This document shows, piece after piece, positions 44,355 through 55,675 of a stretch of DNA of 64,000 nucleotides. The notes beneath the pieces are model-generated. The model had not been told where the DNA came from and made no database searches. It was given only the letters and a program-made list of their open reading frames with translations. The stretch spans positions 256,501 through 320,500 of the forward strand of contig JACEFZ010017414.1 in assembly GCA_014155875.1 (NCBI GenBank), read 5' to 3'. Source of the stretch: Cepaea nemoralis (lineage: Eukaryota > Mollusca > Gastropoda > Stylommatophora > Helicidae). How positions within the stretch are numbered: the stretch's first letter is position 1; each line of letters opens with the position of its first letter. The position numbers and the translations under genes are program-made.

Positions 44355-45382
44355 CTGTCCACTCGACACCAGATAGTCTTCACCACATCAGCTGGTTTAT
44401 GCTGTCCACTCGATCCCAGATAGCCTTCCCCACGTCAGCAGTGTTATACTGTCCACTCGATCCCAGATAGCCATCACCGCGACAGCTGTGTTATACTGTC
44501 CATTCGATCTCATATTGCCTTCACCACATTAGCTGTGTTATACTGTCCACTCGATCCCAGATAGCCTTCACCACGTCAGCTGGGTAATACTGTCCACTCG
44601 ATCCCAGATAGCCTTCACCACGTCAGCTGTGTTATACTGTCGACTCGATCCCAGATAACCTTCCCCACGTCAGCTGTGGTATACTGTCCACTCGATCCCA
44701 GATAGCCATCACCGCGACAGCTGTCTTATACTGTCCATTCGATCTCATATTGCCTTCACCACATTAGCTGTGTTATACTGTCCACTCGATCCCAGCTAGC
44801 CTTCACTTCATCATCTGTGTTATACTGTTAACTCGATCCCAGCTAGCCTTCACTTCATCATCTGTGTTATACTGTCCACTCGATCCCAGCTAGCCTTCAC
44901 TTCATCATCTGTGTTATAATGTCCACTCGATCCCAGCTAGCCTTTACTTCATCATCTGTGTTATACTGTCTACTCGATCGTAGATATCCTTCACCACATC
45001 AGCTGTGTTATACTGTCCACTCGATCCCAGCTAACCTTCACCACATAAGCGGTGTTATACTATCCACTCGATCTCAGACAGCCTTCACCACATCAGCTGT
45101 GTTATACTGTCCACTCGATCCCAGCTAACCTTCACCGCATCAGCTGTGTTATACTTTCCACTCGATCCCAGCTAACCTTCACCACATCAGCTGTGTTATA
45201 CTGTCCACTCGATCCCAGCTAACCTTCACCACATCAGCTGTGTTATACTGTCCACTCGATCCCAGCTAATCTTCACTTCATCAGCTGTGTTCTACTGTCC
45301 ACTCGATCCCAGCTAACCTTCACTTCATCAGCTGTGTTCTACTGTCCACTCGATCTCAGACAGCCTTCACCACATCAGCTGT
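44355..45382 (+). repeat. 47-bp minisatellite, about 22 units
   Basis: Units begin CTGTCCACTCGATCCCAGAT at 44355, 44402 and 44543, at multiples of 47 bases. The rest of the unit is AGCCTTCACCACATCAGCTG plus TGTTATA. Since 47 is not a multiple of 3, no stable repeated protein is possible. Sequence variants cluster (a TTCATCAT subtype at 44815-44960). Confidence 0.96.
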
Positions 45383-45739
45383 TATTATATAGTTCGCCTC
45401 CTGAAGGAGCGCAGCAGCCACTCTTATTTGCCTGTTTATTTTCTAGCATATCTGTATGCATTTTGCAGAAAAGCATTGATATGCTCTTGACCTTCGTCAT
45501 TTTCAAGCGATGCAAACATATCCATATCGAACATACCAATGTCTACGTTAACGTAGATTGCTTTGCGAGTCTTGTCACAAACACAACATCATACACTCGA
45601 CTTCTTTTTTGTTTGTTTGTTTACCATTAAACTTCACCAACTCTTTTAATCTGGTACCATAAGCCCATAGGTGTATATTATCACATCGCTTGGACACGGG
45701 TTGTCACTTATCAGCTGTTGCGCGTAATGTCTCTGCCTC
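45383..45739. other. Unassigned sequence
   Basis: May include the 3' end of the LINE that follows, but the boundary is not visible. Confidence 0.4.
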
Positions 45740-46122
45740 ATCCCGCTAGATATTTCTGACACCTCGGTCCAGCGTGATTATTATTCCATGTAAGTGTGCC
45801 ATGTTGGGTTCCCATTCCTTCTCCAGCACTATCTTACCAATTTCGCAAACATGTCTAATCGTATCTTCAGTATTCATGAACAATCTTTTTTTCAACCTGC
45901 GTCCCCTGGTCTCCCTCATACAGAGGCTAATCAAATGTAAGCTGCGATCCTAAGATACATGTTTGCCTGTATGTACATTTTCTGCCTATCGTATATAGAA
46001 AGCAAAGCCAGTATATGCTTCATGTAAACAATGGGCGTTTCTCTTGTACAGCCCAAAATAACTTGTATGACCTCATTTTCAATGTGTTACAGCTTCTATT
46101 CTCTCGTTCGCTTGAAATATGT

Positions 46123-46960
46123 CTATAACTGCAATATTATCTCTTGTATGAATTTAACTGTCTTTTTTAGTTCACACAGCGGTCCATAGAGTTTATCTTC
46201 CACTGTCGTCTCTCTAGGCCAGAAGGTTTGCCTAGATATGTTATATTTTGGGCAGTCTTGGAGTATGTGTCCTGCTGTCTGCGACGCCAATCCACATGTG
46301 CACATGGCTGTTTCACCAATCTTGAATTTTGTATACATGTTGTTGCGTAATCTATTGTGTCCTGTTCTGAGGCGCAGAATAATGACTTGGTCTGGTCTGT
46401 CCATAACGTGGTAGTCGTCTTGAGCAGGTTTTGGTGGCTTTCTGACTGATTTGATCATTCTTTCCTTTTGGTGGTATGTAACGGGCACATCAGACTGTTC
46501 TTTTCTGGCTCCTTCCTTAGCCAATTTATTAGCTCTGTCGTTTCCGGGTACCAGCATTTTGTGCTGACCCATCTGTGTAGATTCGGATCCAGAGGTTCTG
46601 TTGGTATTCTTCATCAAGGAAGCTGAGAGTGGCTGTTCTGCGCTGCACACTGTTCTGTCCTTCCTTGTCAAATATTCCTCTCACCTCTGTCTGGATTAGC
46701 ATAGAGTTCTTTCTGGAATAGTTGTTGGGGGGATACCAACTGTGGGCAGATTGGTGGTTTCTTGGCCTGGTGGATAAAACTACTTCTTTTAAACCGCCCC
46801 ATAGCTAGATTTTTAAATATGTTCTTCATAGGGCGGCCTGGCAAGCTGAGAAAATTTTCTGCTTGTATTAGCGTTTTCATATTTCTGCGCACTCTCAGTG
46901 CTTGTGTCCTCCCCATCTTCTCCATTTCCACTATAGGGGTTGATCTTCACCCTCCTGTGG
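46123..46960 (-). pseudogene. LINE-F RNase H remnant with internal deletion
   Basis: One frame ends in the start of RNase H (IRIYTDGSAQNAG; the Asp of TDGS is catalytic), close to 46565. The next frame enters directly at LVPGNDRANKLAKEGARKE, the end of the domain. The middle of RNase H is therefore deleted. In the last motif the usual Asp (A-D-x-L-A) reads Asn. Downstream are RLRTGHNRLRNNMY and a C-x-C-x8-H-x4-C motif (CTCGLASQTAGHILQDC), common at the end of such LINE proteins. The enzyme would have removed RNA from the RNA-DNA hybrid. Confidence 0.82.
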
Positions 46961-47039
46961 TTACTCTAAGTGCTTGATTTTGCACCTTGTCCTGATCCTG
47001 TAGTGTGGTTTTTGATGCTGAACACCACGCAGTTGACAC

Positions 47040-48440
47040 GTATTATAGGTGTGGTCGCATGCTCTGTTGATAAACTTTGCTAAGTGTTTTCCCACTGGCT
47101 CCCCATGTGGTCCTTCTGAGCTTTCTCAGGATGACTATTTTCCTTCTGGCTTTTGCTACTGCTTTGTTGATGTGCTTTCTCCATGTCAGCCTGCCATCAA
47201 ATGTTACTCCAAGATATGTTGGTTCTTTATCTTCTCTTAGGGGTGTTCCATTTATCTGGATGATCCCTGCCTTTTGTTTTGGAGAGAGGGTAAATAGAAT
47301 GGTGCTGCACTTGTCAGTATTTATACTGACACACAATCTATTTGCCCATGCAACAAATGTATCTACAGATCTTTGTAGAAATCTGGTGGCCACTGATGCT
47401 TGTTTATTTGTGCTCAGTAGAACCAGTCATCGGCGTACATTACCGATTTAATTCCATGCGGTAGATTAGCAACAAGATCATTGATGAAGATTAGAAAAAG
47501 TGTGCTTCTTCTCTTAGAATGCATCCTCAATTTCTTGAGAGAGGTAGGTTGTCTGATCTTCCATAGAGTAGCACTGCCTAAAGCCAGCCTGTGGTGGCAC
47601 AAGGATGTTGTCACTTTCAATGTACCACTGCAGTCTGTGATTGATGATGTGTTCCAGTGTTTTGCAGAGACAGCTTGTGAGGCTAATTAATCTATAGCTA
47701 GAGGCAATGGAGCTATCTTTCCCTGGTTTTAGGAGGGGTATCATGATTGCTTCTCTCCAGGCTTGTGGAGCACTGCTTAAGGTCCAGCTGTTATTGACGA
47801 TCTGCAACAGCTTTGCTTTGGCCTCTGTTCCTAGGTTCCTGATCATTTCATTGGAGATAGCTTCAGCTCCTGGTGACTTTTTCATTTTCAGTTTTGATAT
47901 GGCTAGCTCCAGTTCGCTGATTGCGATGGATGCCTCCAGAACCTCATGTTCGATTTCCTTCTGTATGATGCCGTTTCTCTCGATTTTCTTGTTGTTTCTC
48001 TAGACTAATTTTGATATTTTTATCTTGTGCGAATGAGTACTCAAAATTGTCAGCTGCTTGCTTTCTTGTTAAGATGTTTCCATCTTTATGTAGTGCAATT
48101 TTTGAGTTTCTCCCTATGCCCTCATCGTTAAGTTGTTTTATTAGCTTCCACAATTTTCTTGTGTCTCTTCCAAAGTTCAGAGACTCAGTTTTCTCCTGCC
48201 AGCTTTTCCGTCTAGCTTGCAGCTTGGCCCTTTGAAATTTGGCTTTTGCGTGCTGGAATTCATTGTAGTGCTCTTGATTGAGTGTGGCCTCTTCTTGCTT
48301 TCTACACACTTCCACGTCATTATGCAACTGTTCCAGTTCACTACTCCAGTAAGGTTTATATTGTTTAATGGCTCCTCTTGATACTGTTTCTCGCGCTGCC
48401 TGTAGTATGCATTTCCCAAACTCTTCAACTACTTTATTTA
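47040..48440 (-). pseudogene. LINE-F reverse transcriptase region, multiply frameshifted
   Basis: Frames at 47944-48428 cover the linker (KLQARRKSWQEKTESLNFGR, then TRKLWKLIKQLNDE). Frame 47514-47885 holds KSPGAEAISNEMIRNLG, IPLLKPGKDSSIASSYRLIS and a PPQAGFRQ segment, the fingers of the RT. Frame 47414-47620 has FLIFINDLVANLPHGIKSVM followed by YADD, the catalytic motif, then a stop. Frame 47043-47393 is the thumb (NRLCVSINTDKCSTILFT, YLGVTFDGRLTW). At least three frameshifts or stops separate these parts. Confidence 0.88.
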
Positions 48441-48441
48441 T

Positions 48442-49503
48442 TTATTTCTCGGTGTTCAGGTTTTCAACCAGTATGCTGGTGCGATGCTTGTACATTGCCC
48501 AGTCCGCTTTCTTGTAGTTCCACCTCGAGAGGGTGCTGCTTTCACTTACAAGCTCATTTTCTACGGTTAGAAAGACTGGCCGATGGTCACTGTCACCAAG
48601 TTGTTTCCCAACAATTCGTGTAATGTTCCACTCGAGGTCTGACGAATGAAAAGCCAGGTCAGGTGTAGTTGTAGTGTGCCATGATCTCGAGTAGAAAGTA
48701 TGAGGGTCGGACGGCTTGTTAATCAAGATGAATCTATTCTCATCCTCCCAGTCTTTCAGTCTCTCTCCTCTCTGGTCCATGTGATCATAGCCCCAGCTCT
48801 GCGAGTGGCTGTTGAAATCGACACACACAATCATTTTGTCTTTTAATGGTAGTGTGTCCATTGCCTGTGTGCGGTCACTTGGACAGTAGTAATTGATCAG
48901 ATGTAGTTCTGTATTGCCTGTCTTAAGTTTAAGTGTCTGGTAATCAGCCCCTTTCATGTAGAATCCGATTTGGGAAGCAATGATGTTATGTTTTACAAGA
49001 GTCAGTATACCACCTTTTCTCTTGTCCTTTCTGTCAGATCGGTAACACTGGTAGCCTCTGATGTTGAAGGTTATATTTTCGTTGAGGTGAGTTTCTTGCA
49101 AGCAACATATGCTTACTTTTTTTCTTGGTCCAAGATGTTTTCTAATTCTATTTTTTTTTTTGCTGACTCCCTCCGCATTCCAGTGCATTATTTTAAGTCT
49201 TTTGTTTAGTATGGCCAGCCGTTCTATTCTGAGGTCCCCTGGCTCCACATGACATCTGAGAAGGACCTCCAGTAGTTGTGGTTGGACCCTTTCGAGACAT
49301 AGGGCCTGGCACTGCACATGCCTGGGGTCCAAAGCAGGGCGAGCACCATAACATTTAGCAGTAGTCGACATATTCCATTTTGCGTAATTGCGTGGCATCC
49401 TGATTTCTGTGGTGCGCCTCCTGGCTGGTTCCTCTGTCTTCAGCACCTTTCCTTTGCTAGAGCAGACTGTGGTCTCACTCGAGTTTAGAGTGTAAGTGCG
49501 CAC
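48442..49503 (-). pseudogene. LINE-F apurinic-like endonuclease region
   Basis: The frame runs about 353 codons. After ~110 residues of leader comes KIMHWNAEGVSKKKNRIRKH (the HWNAEG start of an exonuclease-endonuclease-phosphatase domain). Next are ICCLQETHLNENITF (catalytic Glu in QETH), VDFNSHSQSWGYDH (D-x-N), NKPSDPHTFYSRSW and GDSDHRPVFLTVE (the SDH motif). All main catalytic motifs are visible, so this domain is intact at the sequence level. The enzyme nicks target DNA to prime reverse transcription. The frame ends at 48442 and the next domain is out of frame, so the polyprotein is broken. The MRTYTLNS start is the first Met, not a proven start. Confidence 0.88.
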
Positions 49504-49760
49504 ATACGTGTCTGCGCCCTTTCTCCTGTTAGTTCAAACAGTTCCGCCACGTGAAAGCCAGGGGTTAGACTTTTGCTGCAAGATGTTATGTATTCACGAG
49601 CCATTGGGCTGTTTAAGCAAGGTTGGGCGCTCACCCCAGCACTGCGCCCCGGCTACATACAGCAACATTTGGAACCGTCCGCTTCAGTGCATAGAGTTAT
49701 GTTATGACTTTTGAAGCAACCTCTCCCACGTAATCCCTGAAATAAATTTAATTTAATCCC

Positions 49761-51119
49761 TCTCTTGATTAGGCTTTGTTGTTGAGGCAGTGTAGGGAAT
49801 AATGGTGCAGTCCCCATGTTTTATCAGACCATACAGCATTAGATGAGTGAAGTTGGGATGAGCTAACAGTGACAACTTTGAACCTGTTCAGGAAACATTA
49901 CCCACATAGGCCTCATCCCAGCCAGTCCGTGTATTATGTTCCCAAACATGATCTGGTTACATTTTAATATGCATCTCCGCAGATGTGAAGCGCCATCCCC
50001 AGTCCTGCACACAACATTGACTTCTTAGATTGAAGAGGAGAAGAAGGGGGACGAACTGAACGCCAGAGCTCGAGACTAAACGTTACGTTTAAAATTAAGT
50101 CCTCCAGACTATCAGGTCGCTAACCAACCAACCAGCCAACCAAGAAAACTAGGCTTGATAAAACTGTCGTGTTTAGACTTGAGTTGATTTGATCCGAAAT
50201 CTGATGTCACGGCACTCAGGACATTCCCATACACGCCCCATCCTCATCTTCGAAACCAGCGAAAATTCCTAATACTAATGGTACCAGTTGCAATATATAA
50301 TTGTGAACATCTGGTCCTTCCTCGGAGCACTGAGTGTTGGCCAGATCTTTTGGCCATTCCCTGCCGCACCATTCCATCCAAGCAATGATAGTGTATCTGT
50401 TCTCCCACACTAAAACCGTGATCCCAAAAGGCCCCGACCACGTCTTCTTTATTGTGCACCAATACCCCACTCAGAGGTGCAAATCAGCCAGTTTGTCTGC
50501 CTGATCGCTTCCCAACACACAGCATGCCCTGGTCAAAAGATCCAAAAATGCTTCCTGTCTTTGATTTTTAACTTGAAGCATGCCATTTTGCATGCTCTGG
50601 GAGTCCGTTACAATCACGACATACACTATCATTTGTAGATACTTGTAAACATGTTGTTAACTCGAAAGTCTTCCTGTTGTAAGGGCATATTATGCTTTCC
50701 ACTGTCACAAATGTCAGTGTCAGTTTCCTGACATCTTGTAAAGTTAAAACATTTATTATGTGTAGAAAACCATAACCATAAAACGTGTCAGAGAAATATA
50801 TGTTGTTTATTTATTAATAGACGCTTATACTTTTTGGCCAGAGAGGTTGTGTAATGTTACTGTCACGCATTCCATACAACATGCAGAGACCATTATCTAC
50901 CAGTTCATTTTTTTTTTTTTGCATTTTGCGTTACGGCAACCGCTGCATTGCTAATATTTGTTATTGCATTTTTTCCCCCGGGATGTGAAATAAATGTCGC
51001 TTGCCCAGGCAGTCACCACGTAGAGTTTTGTTTTGTATTTGCACCACGTAGAGTACCGAAGCTTTATCATACTGTGTCATTGCCGACAGGTGTGTGTATG
51101 TGTGTGTGTGTGTGTGGGG
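49761..51119. other. Unassigned sequence
   Basis: Frames at 50216-50470 (minus) are not recognised. A CCAACCAACCAGCCAACC run lies at 50124-50141, and a T run at 50908-50920. Confidence 0.45.
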
Positions 51120-51275
51120 GGGGGGATGGTTCGTCATCTCACACGATCATCAGTCTTGGCTAGGGTGTGTGTGCTCATCCAGATGATACCAGGTGGACGG
51201 GCCATCCAGGTATCTCTGTCTTTGTCTTCTCCTTGCTCTCTTCCCATCAAGAGGTCGGGGTATTTGCCGGGGCTG
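51120..51275 (-). pseudogene. LINE-A short 3' fragment, copy 7
   Basis: The plus strand shows GGTTCGTCATCTCACACGAT, then GGGCCATCCAGGTATCTCTG. This matches the 3' coding end of LINE-A read on the minus strand (compare 41200-41320). Confidence 0.7.
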
Positions 51276-51372
51276 GAGGATAGATCCTTTTACTGTAACC
51301 TACAGCGCAAAACAAAACAGAGGGAGACCCAAAATACACGCAGAAGAGAACTAGAAACACACATGAATAATA

Positions 51373-53510
51373 TGGGAGAGGGTGGGGAAAATAGTGTGTC
51401 AGATAAATAATATGGGAGAGAGTGGGGAAAATAGTGTGTCAGATAAATAATATGGGAGAGAGTGGGGAAAATAGTGTGTCAGATAAATAATGTGGGAGAG
51501 AGTGGGGAAATAGTGTGTCAGATAAATAATGTGGGAGAGAATGGGGAAAATAGTGTGTCAGATAAATAATATGGGAGAGAGTGGGGAAAATAGTGTCTCA
51601 GATAAATAATATGGGAGAAAGTGGGGAAAATAGTGTGTCAGATAAATAATATGGGAGAGAGTGGGGAAAATAGTGTGTCAGATAAATAATGTGGGAGAGA
51701 GTGGGGAAAATAGTGTGTCAGATAAATAATATGGGAGAGAGTGGGGAAAATAGTGTGTCAGATAAATAATATGGGAGAGAGTGGGGAAAATAGTGTGTCA
51801 GATAAATAATGTGGGAAAGAGTGGGGAAAACAGTGCGTCAGATAAATAATATGGGAGAGAGTGGAGAAAACAGTGCGTCAGATAAATTATATGGGAGAGA
51901 ATGGGGAAAATAGTGTGTCAGATAAATAATATGGGAGAGAGTGGGGAATAATGTGTCAGATAAATAATATGGGAGAGAGTGGGGAAATTAGTGTATCAGA
52001 TAAATAATGTGAGCGAGAGTGGGGAAAATAGTGTGTCAGATAAATAATATGGGAGAGAGTGGGGAAATTAGTGTATAAGATAAATAATAAGGGAGAGAGT
52101 GGGGGAATAATGTTTCAGATAAATAATATGGAAGAGAGTGGGTGAAGCAGTGTGTGAGATTAATTATATGGGAGAGAGTGGGGGGGGGGGGGAGGGGATT
52201 TGCAGTGTGTGTGATTAATAATATGGGAGAGAGTTGGGAAAACAGTGTGTCAGAAAAATAATATGGGAAAGAGTGGGTGAAGCAATGTGTGAGTGTAATA
52301 ATATGGGAGAGGGTGGGGGTAGACTGTGTGTGAGATAAGAAATATGGGAGAGGCAGCGAAAAAACTGTGTGAGATGAATAAAATGGTAGAGGGCGGAGGA
52401 AAACACTGTGAGATCAGAAATATAGGAGAGGAAGGGGGAAAACACTGTGTGAGTTAATAAATATGGGAGATGTAGGGGAAAAATACGGTGTAAGATTTTT
52501 TTTAAAATATAGGAGGGGAAAGGAAACACTGTGTGAGATAAGAAATATAGAAGACCAAGAGGGAAAACACGGTAAGTTAATAAATATTGGAGAGGGATGG
52601 CGAAAACACTGTGTGTGATAAGAAATATGGGAGAGGATGAGGGAAAACACTGTGTGAGCTAATAAATATGGGAGAGGGAGGGTGAAAACACTGTGTGAGA
52701 TAGTAAATATGGGAGAGGGAGGGGGAAAACACAGTGTGAGATAGTAAATATGGGAGAGGGAGGGGAAAAACACTGTGTGAGATAGTAAATATGGAAGAGG
52801 GAGGGGGAAAACACTGTGTGAGATAGTAAAAATGGGAGAGGGAGGGGGAAAACAATGTGTGCATAATAAATATGGGAGAGCGAGTGGGAAACACTGTGTG
52901 AGATAAGAAATACAGGAGGGAGAGGGAACACTATGTGAGATAATAAATAGGGGAGATGGAGGGGAAAACACTGTGTGAGATGAGAAATATAGGAGCGGGA
53001 GGTGTAAAATACTTTGTGAGATAATAAATATGGGAGAAGGAGGGGGAAAACACTGTGTGAGATAAGAACAATAGGAGAGGAAGGAGGAAAACACTGTGTG
53101 AGATAAGAACTATAGGAGAGGGATGAGGAAAACACTGTGTGAGATAAGAAATATAGGGGAGGGAGGAGGAAAACACTGTTTGAGAAAAGAAATGTAGGAG
53201 CGGGAGGGGGAAAACATTGATCATTGTGTAAGGTAAGAAATCTGGGAAAGGGAGTGGGAAAACACTGTGTGAGATATGAAATATAGGAGAGGAAAGAGGA
53301 AGCACTGTGTGCGTTAATACATATGGGAGAGGTAAGGGGACAACGCTGTGAGATAAGAAATATAGGCGTGGGAGGGATACACTGTGTGAGATAAGAAATA
53401 TAGGAGAGGAAGTGGGAAAATACTGTGTGAGTAAATATATATGGGCGATGGAGGGAAAAAAAATTGTGTAATTAATATGTGAGAGGGAGGCGGACAGCAC
53501 AGTGTGAGAT
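51373..53510 (+). repeat. 40-bp minisatellite grading into a ~42-bp variant
   Basis: From 51373 to about 52300 the unit is GAGAGTGGGGAAAATAGTGT plus GTCAGATAAATAATATGGGA (40 bases). From 52300 to 53510 a related but longer and more variable unit (GAGGGAGGGGGAAAACACTG, GTGAGATAAGAAATATAGGA) continues. The whole is one array of about 52 units with a gradient of divergence. The 82-226-residue minus frames rich in Ser-Pro-Ile and His-Thr are repeat translations. Confidence 0.95.
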
Positions 53511-53820
53511 GCAGATGATGGCAATTATTGATTTGTAAGCTTATTGAGGGTCTATAATCCATTACGGGATAAAAGGGCAGAGTTATCTCTCTATCTCTCT
53601 CTCCCCCTTCTTCTCTCTCTCTAACTCACTTCCAGCCTCGCTCTCACAGTCTCTGTGTCCCTGTCTGTCTCTGTCCGTCTTTTAAGTCAGCGGATTTTAT
53701 GCTTGTCGCCATATTTCTGTTCTTCATTAAGTGCAGTCTCTGTGTCCCTGTCTGTCTCTGTCCGTCTTTTAAGTCAGCGGATTTTGTGCTTGTCGCCATA
53801 TTTCTGTTCTTCATTAAGTG
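53511..53820 (+). repeat. TC-rich tract with an 86-base tandem duplication
   Basis: The block from TCTCTGTGTCCCTGTCTGTC to TCTGTTCTTCATTAAGTG at about 53651-53734 is repeated at about 53737-53820 with only one or two changes. Confidence 0.85.
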
Positions 53821-54548
53821 TTTAGGCAGGATTGTTAAGGCAACAACAACAATGAAGATGTTAGCAAAAAGAGTCTGGGAGAACAGGAAGCTTACAGCTA
53901 AAGCAAAAGTCCTTGTCTATCAAGCCTGTGTCCTTAGTACTCTTCTTTATGGCAGTGAAGCCTGGACAACTTACTCACACCAAGAGAAACGATTAAACAG
54001 TTCTCATATGCGGTGTCTGCGAGAATTCTTGGTATTAAGTGGCAAGACAAAATCACAAATACTGAAGAATTGGAAAGATCAGGTTGTGTGACGGATTATT
54101 CCGTGCTCAGTCTTCGTAGACCAAGATGGATAGGACATGTTAGAAGGATGGATGATGGTAGAATACTAAAGAACATCTTTTTTGATGAATTACAGATAGA
54201 TAAGAGATCTCAGGGTCGGCATCTACTACGAATGTGTGTAAGCGGGACATGATTGATACAGGCATTGATAATGCACATTGGGAGCAAGTGGCCGCTGAAC
54301 GCGTTGCATGGAGGGCAAATATCAGAAATGGAATAAAGACAAAGGAGAATATTATTGCAGGTATGTCACACACCGAGCGTGTGAGTCGTAAGATGGTGCA
54401 TGATGGTGGAAATGGCCAAGTGTTCACATGCATCCACTGTGGACGAACATTTACAGCGCGAATTGGCCTTATCAGCCACATTCGCTACCGCAATGGGTTG
54501 TAGTTATTATGCCTTTTTGAAGCACAAACAAGACGGCAAGGTGCCAGT

Positions 54549-54591
<43 letters not shown>

Positions 54592-54595
54592 TTTG
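53821..54595 (+). pseudogene. LINE-D 3' half: RT tail, C2H2 finger, TA tail
   Basis: Frame 53699-54091 gives RIVKATTTMKMLAKRVWENR, KAKVLVYQACVLSTLLYGSE and AWTTYSHQEKRLN, the region after the RT palm. After a shift comes ARILGIKWQDKITNTEELER and SLRRPRWIGHVRRMDDGRIL. After another shift, frame 54234-54503 ends with CIHCGRTFTARIGLISHIR, a C2H2-type finger with a second His replaced or displaced. The 3' UTR ends GACGGCAAGGTGCCAGTG followed by (TA)n at 54552-54588. It is 5'-truncated and frameshifted at least twice. Confidence 0.87.
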
Positions 54596-54755
54596 TGCAT
54601 TTTGGAGTTCCTAGAACGAATTAATTGAATTTACATTGATTCATATGGTTTTAGTCGGTTTAGGATTTCGCTGATTGTTTTCGGACGGATTATCGACGAA
54701 ACCCGAGATTTTACTGTACATTTATTTACTAATCGCTACACATTATGTCTTTCAG

Positions 54756-55178
54756 AGAGTGTGTCCCCAGATTTAGGTGCTCCAGATAGTAACAACCTCA
54801 ACATGGAGTTTACACCGGATGACTCTGTGGCAGGAGGCATCGACACCAGCCTCGACAACAACAACGCAACTCCGCTCGTGATCACCACGCCAGAGTTGAC
54901 TACACCACAGCCTACAACACCAACAACTACAACAACAACCACAACCACAACCACAGCCACAACACAACCACCACTGCAGGAGCTGTCATAACGCCCTTTA
55001 TAGATATCCCTATTTCAGAAAGCGTTATCATCAGTACTCTAACCACGACATCAACAACATTGAAGCCAACAACTACAAAACCAACAACGACTACAACGAC
55101 TACAACAACTACAACAACAATACCAGAACCCTATTACAACAAACACAGGACACTCGTGGGTCGATCAAGCAGTTCCAG
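54756..55178 (+). CDS. Candidate Thr-rich (mucin-like) exon
   Basis: A clear acceptor ATTATGTCTTTCAG ends at 54755 and a donor GTAATATG begins at 55179. Joined to a phase-1 exon, the first codon completes to Glu and then reads SVSPDLGAPDSNNLNMEFTP and DDSVAGGIDTSLDNNNATPL, followed by TTPELTTPQPTTPTTTTTTT. A stop falls at 54989 in that frame. The frame two bases later is open from before 54976 to the donor: AGAVITPFIDIPISESVIIS, then again Thr/Pro-rich (TTTKPTTTTT), then IPEPYYNKHRTLVGRSSSS. The shift lies inside an ACA/ACC microsatellite, so an indel there (sequencing, allele or real decay) would explain it. Thr/Pro stretches are typical substrates for O-glycosylation. I infer an extracellular or secreted mucin-like protein. 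No family is identified, and no downstream exon was found. Confidence 0.5.
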
Positions 55179-55239
55179 GTAATATGATTCTCTTCTTCAG
55201 TTTATGTGTTGGGTTTACGAAATTGCTTCATTCGGTTAG

Positions 55240-55585
55240 TTAGTTGTATTTCCTTTACAGGACGTCGCAGTTAACCCGATCATTTTTGGCTGTTTGTGAT
55301 CTCTTGGCAATTTTACGTTCAGTAGTTTGCCATTGCCCTATTCAGACAAAATAAAATTTACTAGTACTTAACTGCCGGTCTCTCTGGCTGTGGGGTTACA
55401 ACACTTTCTCTCTGTATCCCGTTTATCACGCAGAGTCTCGTAGCGGAGCGAGAGCTGAGGCGGGTTCGACCCCCGCTCGTGACTTGCGGGATACTGAGCC
55501 GGCCGCTCAGAAAGCAATGGCAAACTACTGAGCGTAATCTTGCCAAGAGATCAACATACAGCTGAAAGATGCTGGTGTTGACAGC
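55240..55585. mobile_element. Second inverted pair of SINE S1 copies
   Basis: A 5'-truncated minus-strand copy (55246-55345: TCCTTTACAGGACGTCGCAG, CAGTAGTTTGCCATTGCC) is followed by a full plus-strand copy (55376-55585). The plus copy has a B box GGTTCGACCCC at 55463-55473 and the core CAGAAAGCAATGGCAAACTA followed by CTGAGCGTAATCTTGCCAAG. Unlike the pair at 31999, the tails point outward and the heads face each other. Confidence 0.85.
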
Positions 55586-55675
55586 TAAGTCATGTTAAAA
55601 AGATATGCTAAAAAAAAAAAAAAAGTAGTTAACAACGTTTCCATTTTGTTTGAATCATGTTCTTCAGGCACGCAG

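Larger units (their letters stand above)
45740..49760 (-). mobile_element. LINE-F, 4-kb non-LTR element with EN, RT and RNase H remnants
   Basis: On the minus strand, in order: a leader (49504-49760), a 353-codon endonuclease frame, an RT broken into several frames, an RNase H remnant with an internal deletion, and a 3' region to about 45740. Possession of an RNase H places it with I/Nimb-like LINEs or RNase H-bearing Jockey relatives (family knowledge; clade not resolved). It lies opposite to the proposed host gene, inside its intron. Ends and target duplication were not found. Confidence 0.88.

Noticed and set aside
52414..53562. Minus frames of up to 226 residues rich in Phe-Pro-Ser
   Set aside because: Fully inside the 40-42-bp array, and several overlapping frames give the same kind of peptide.
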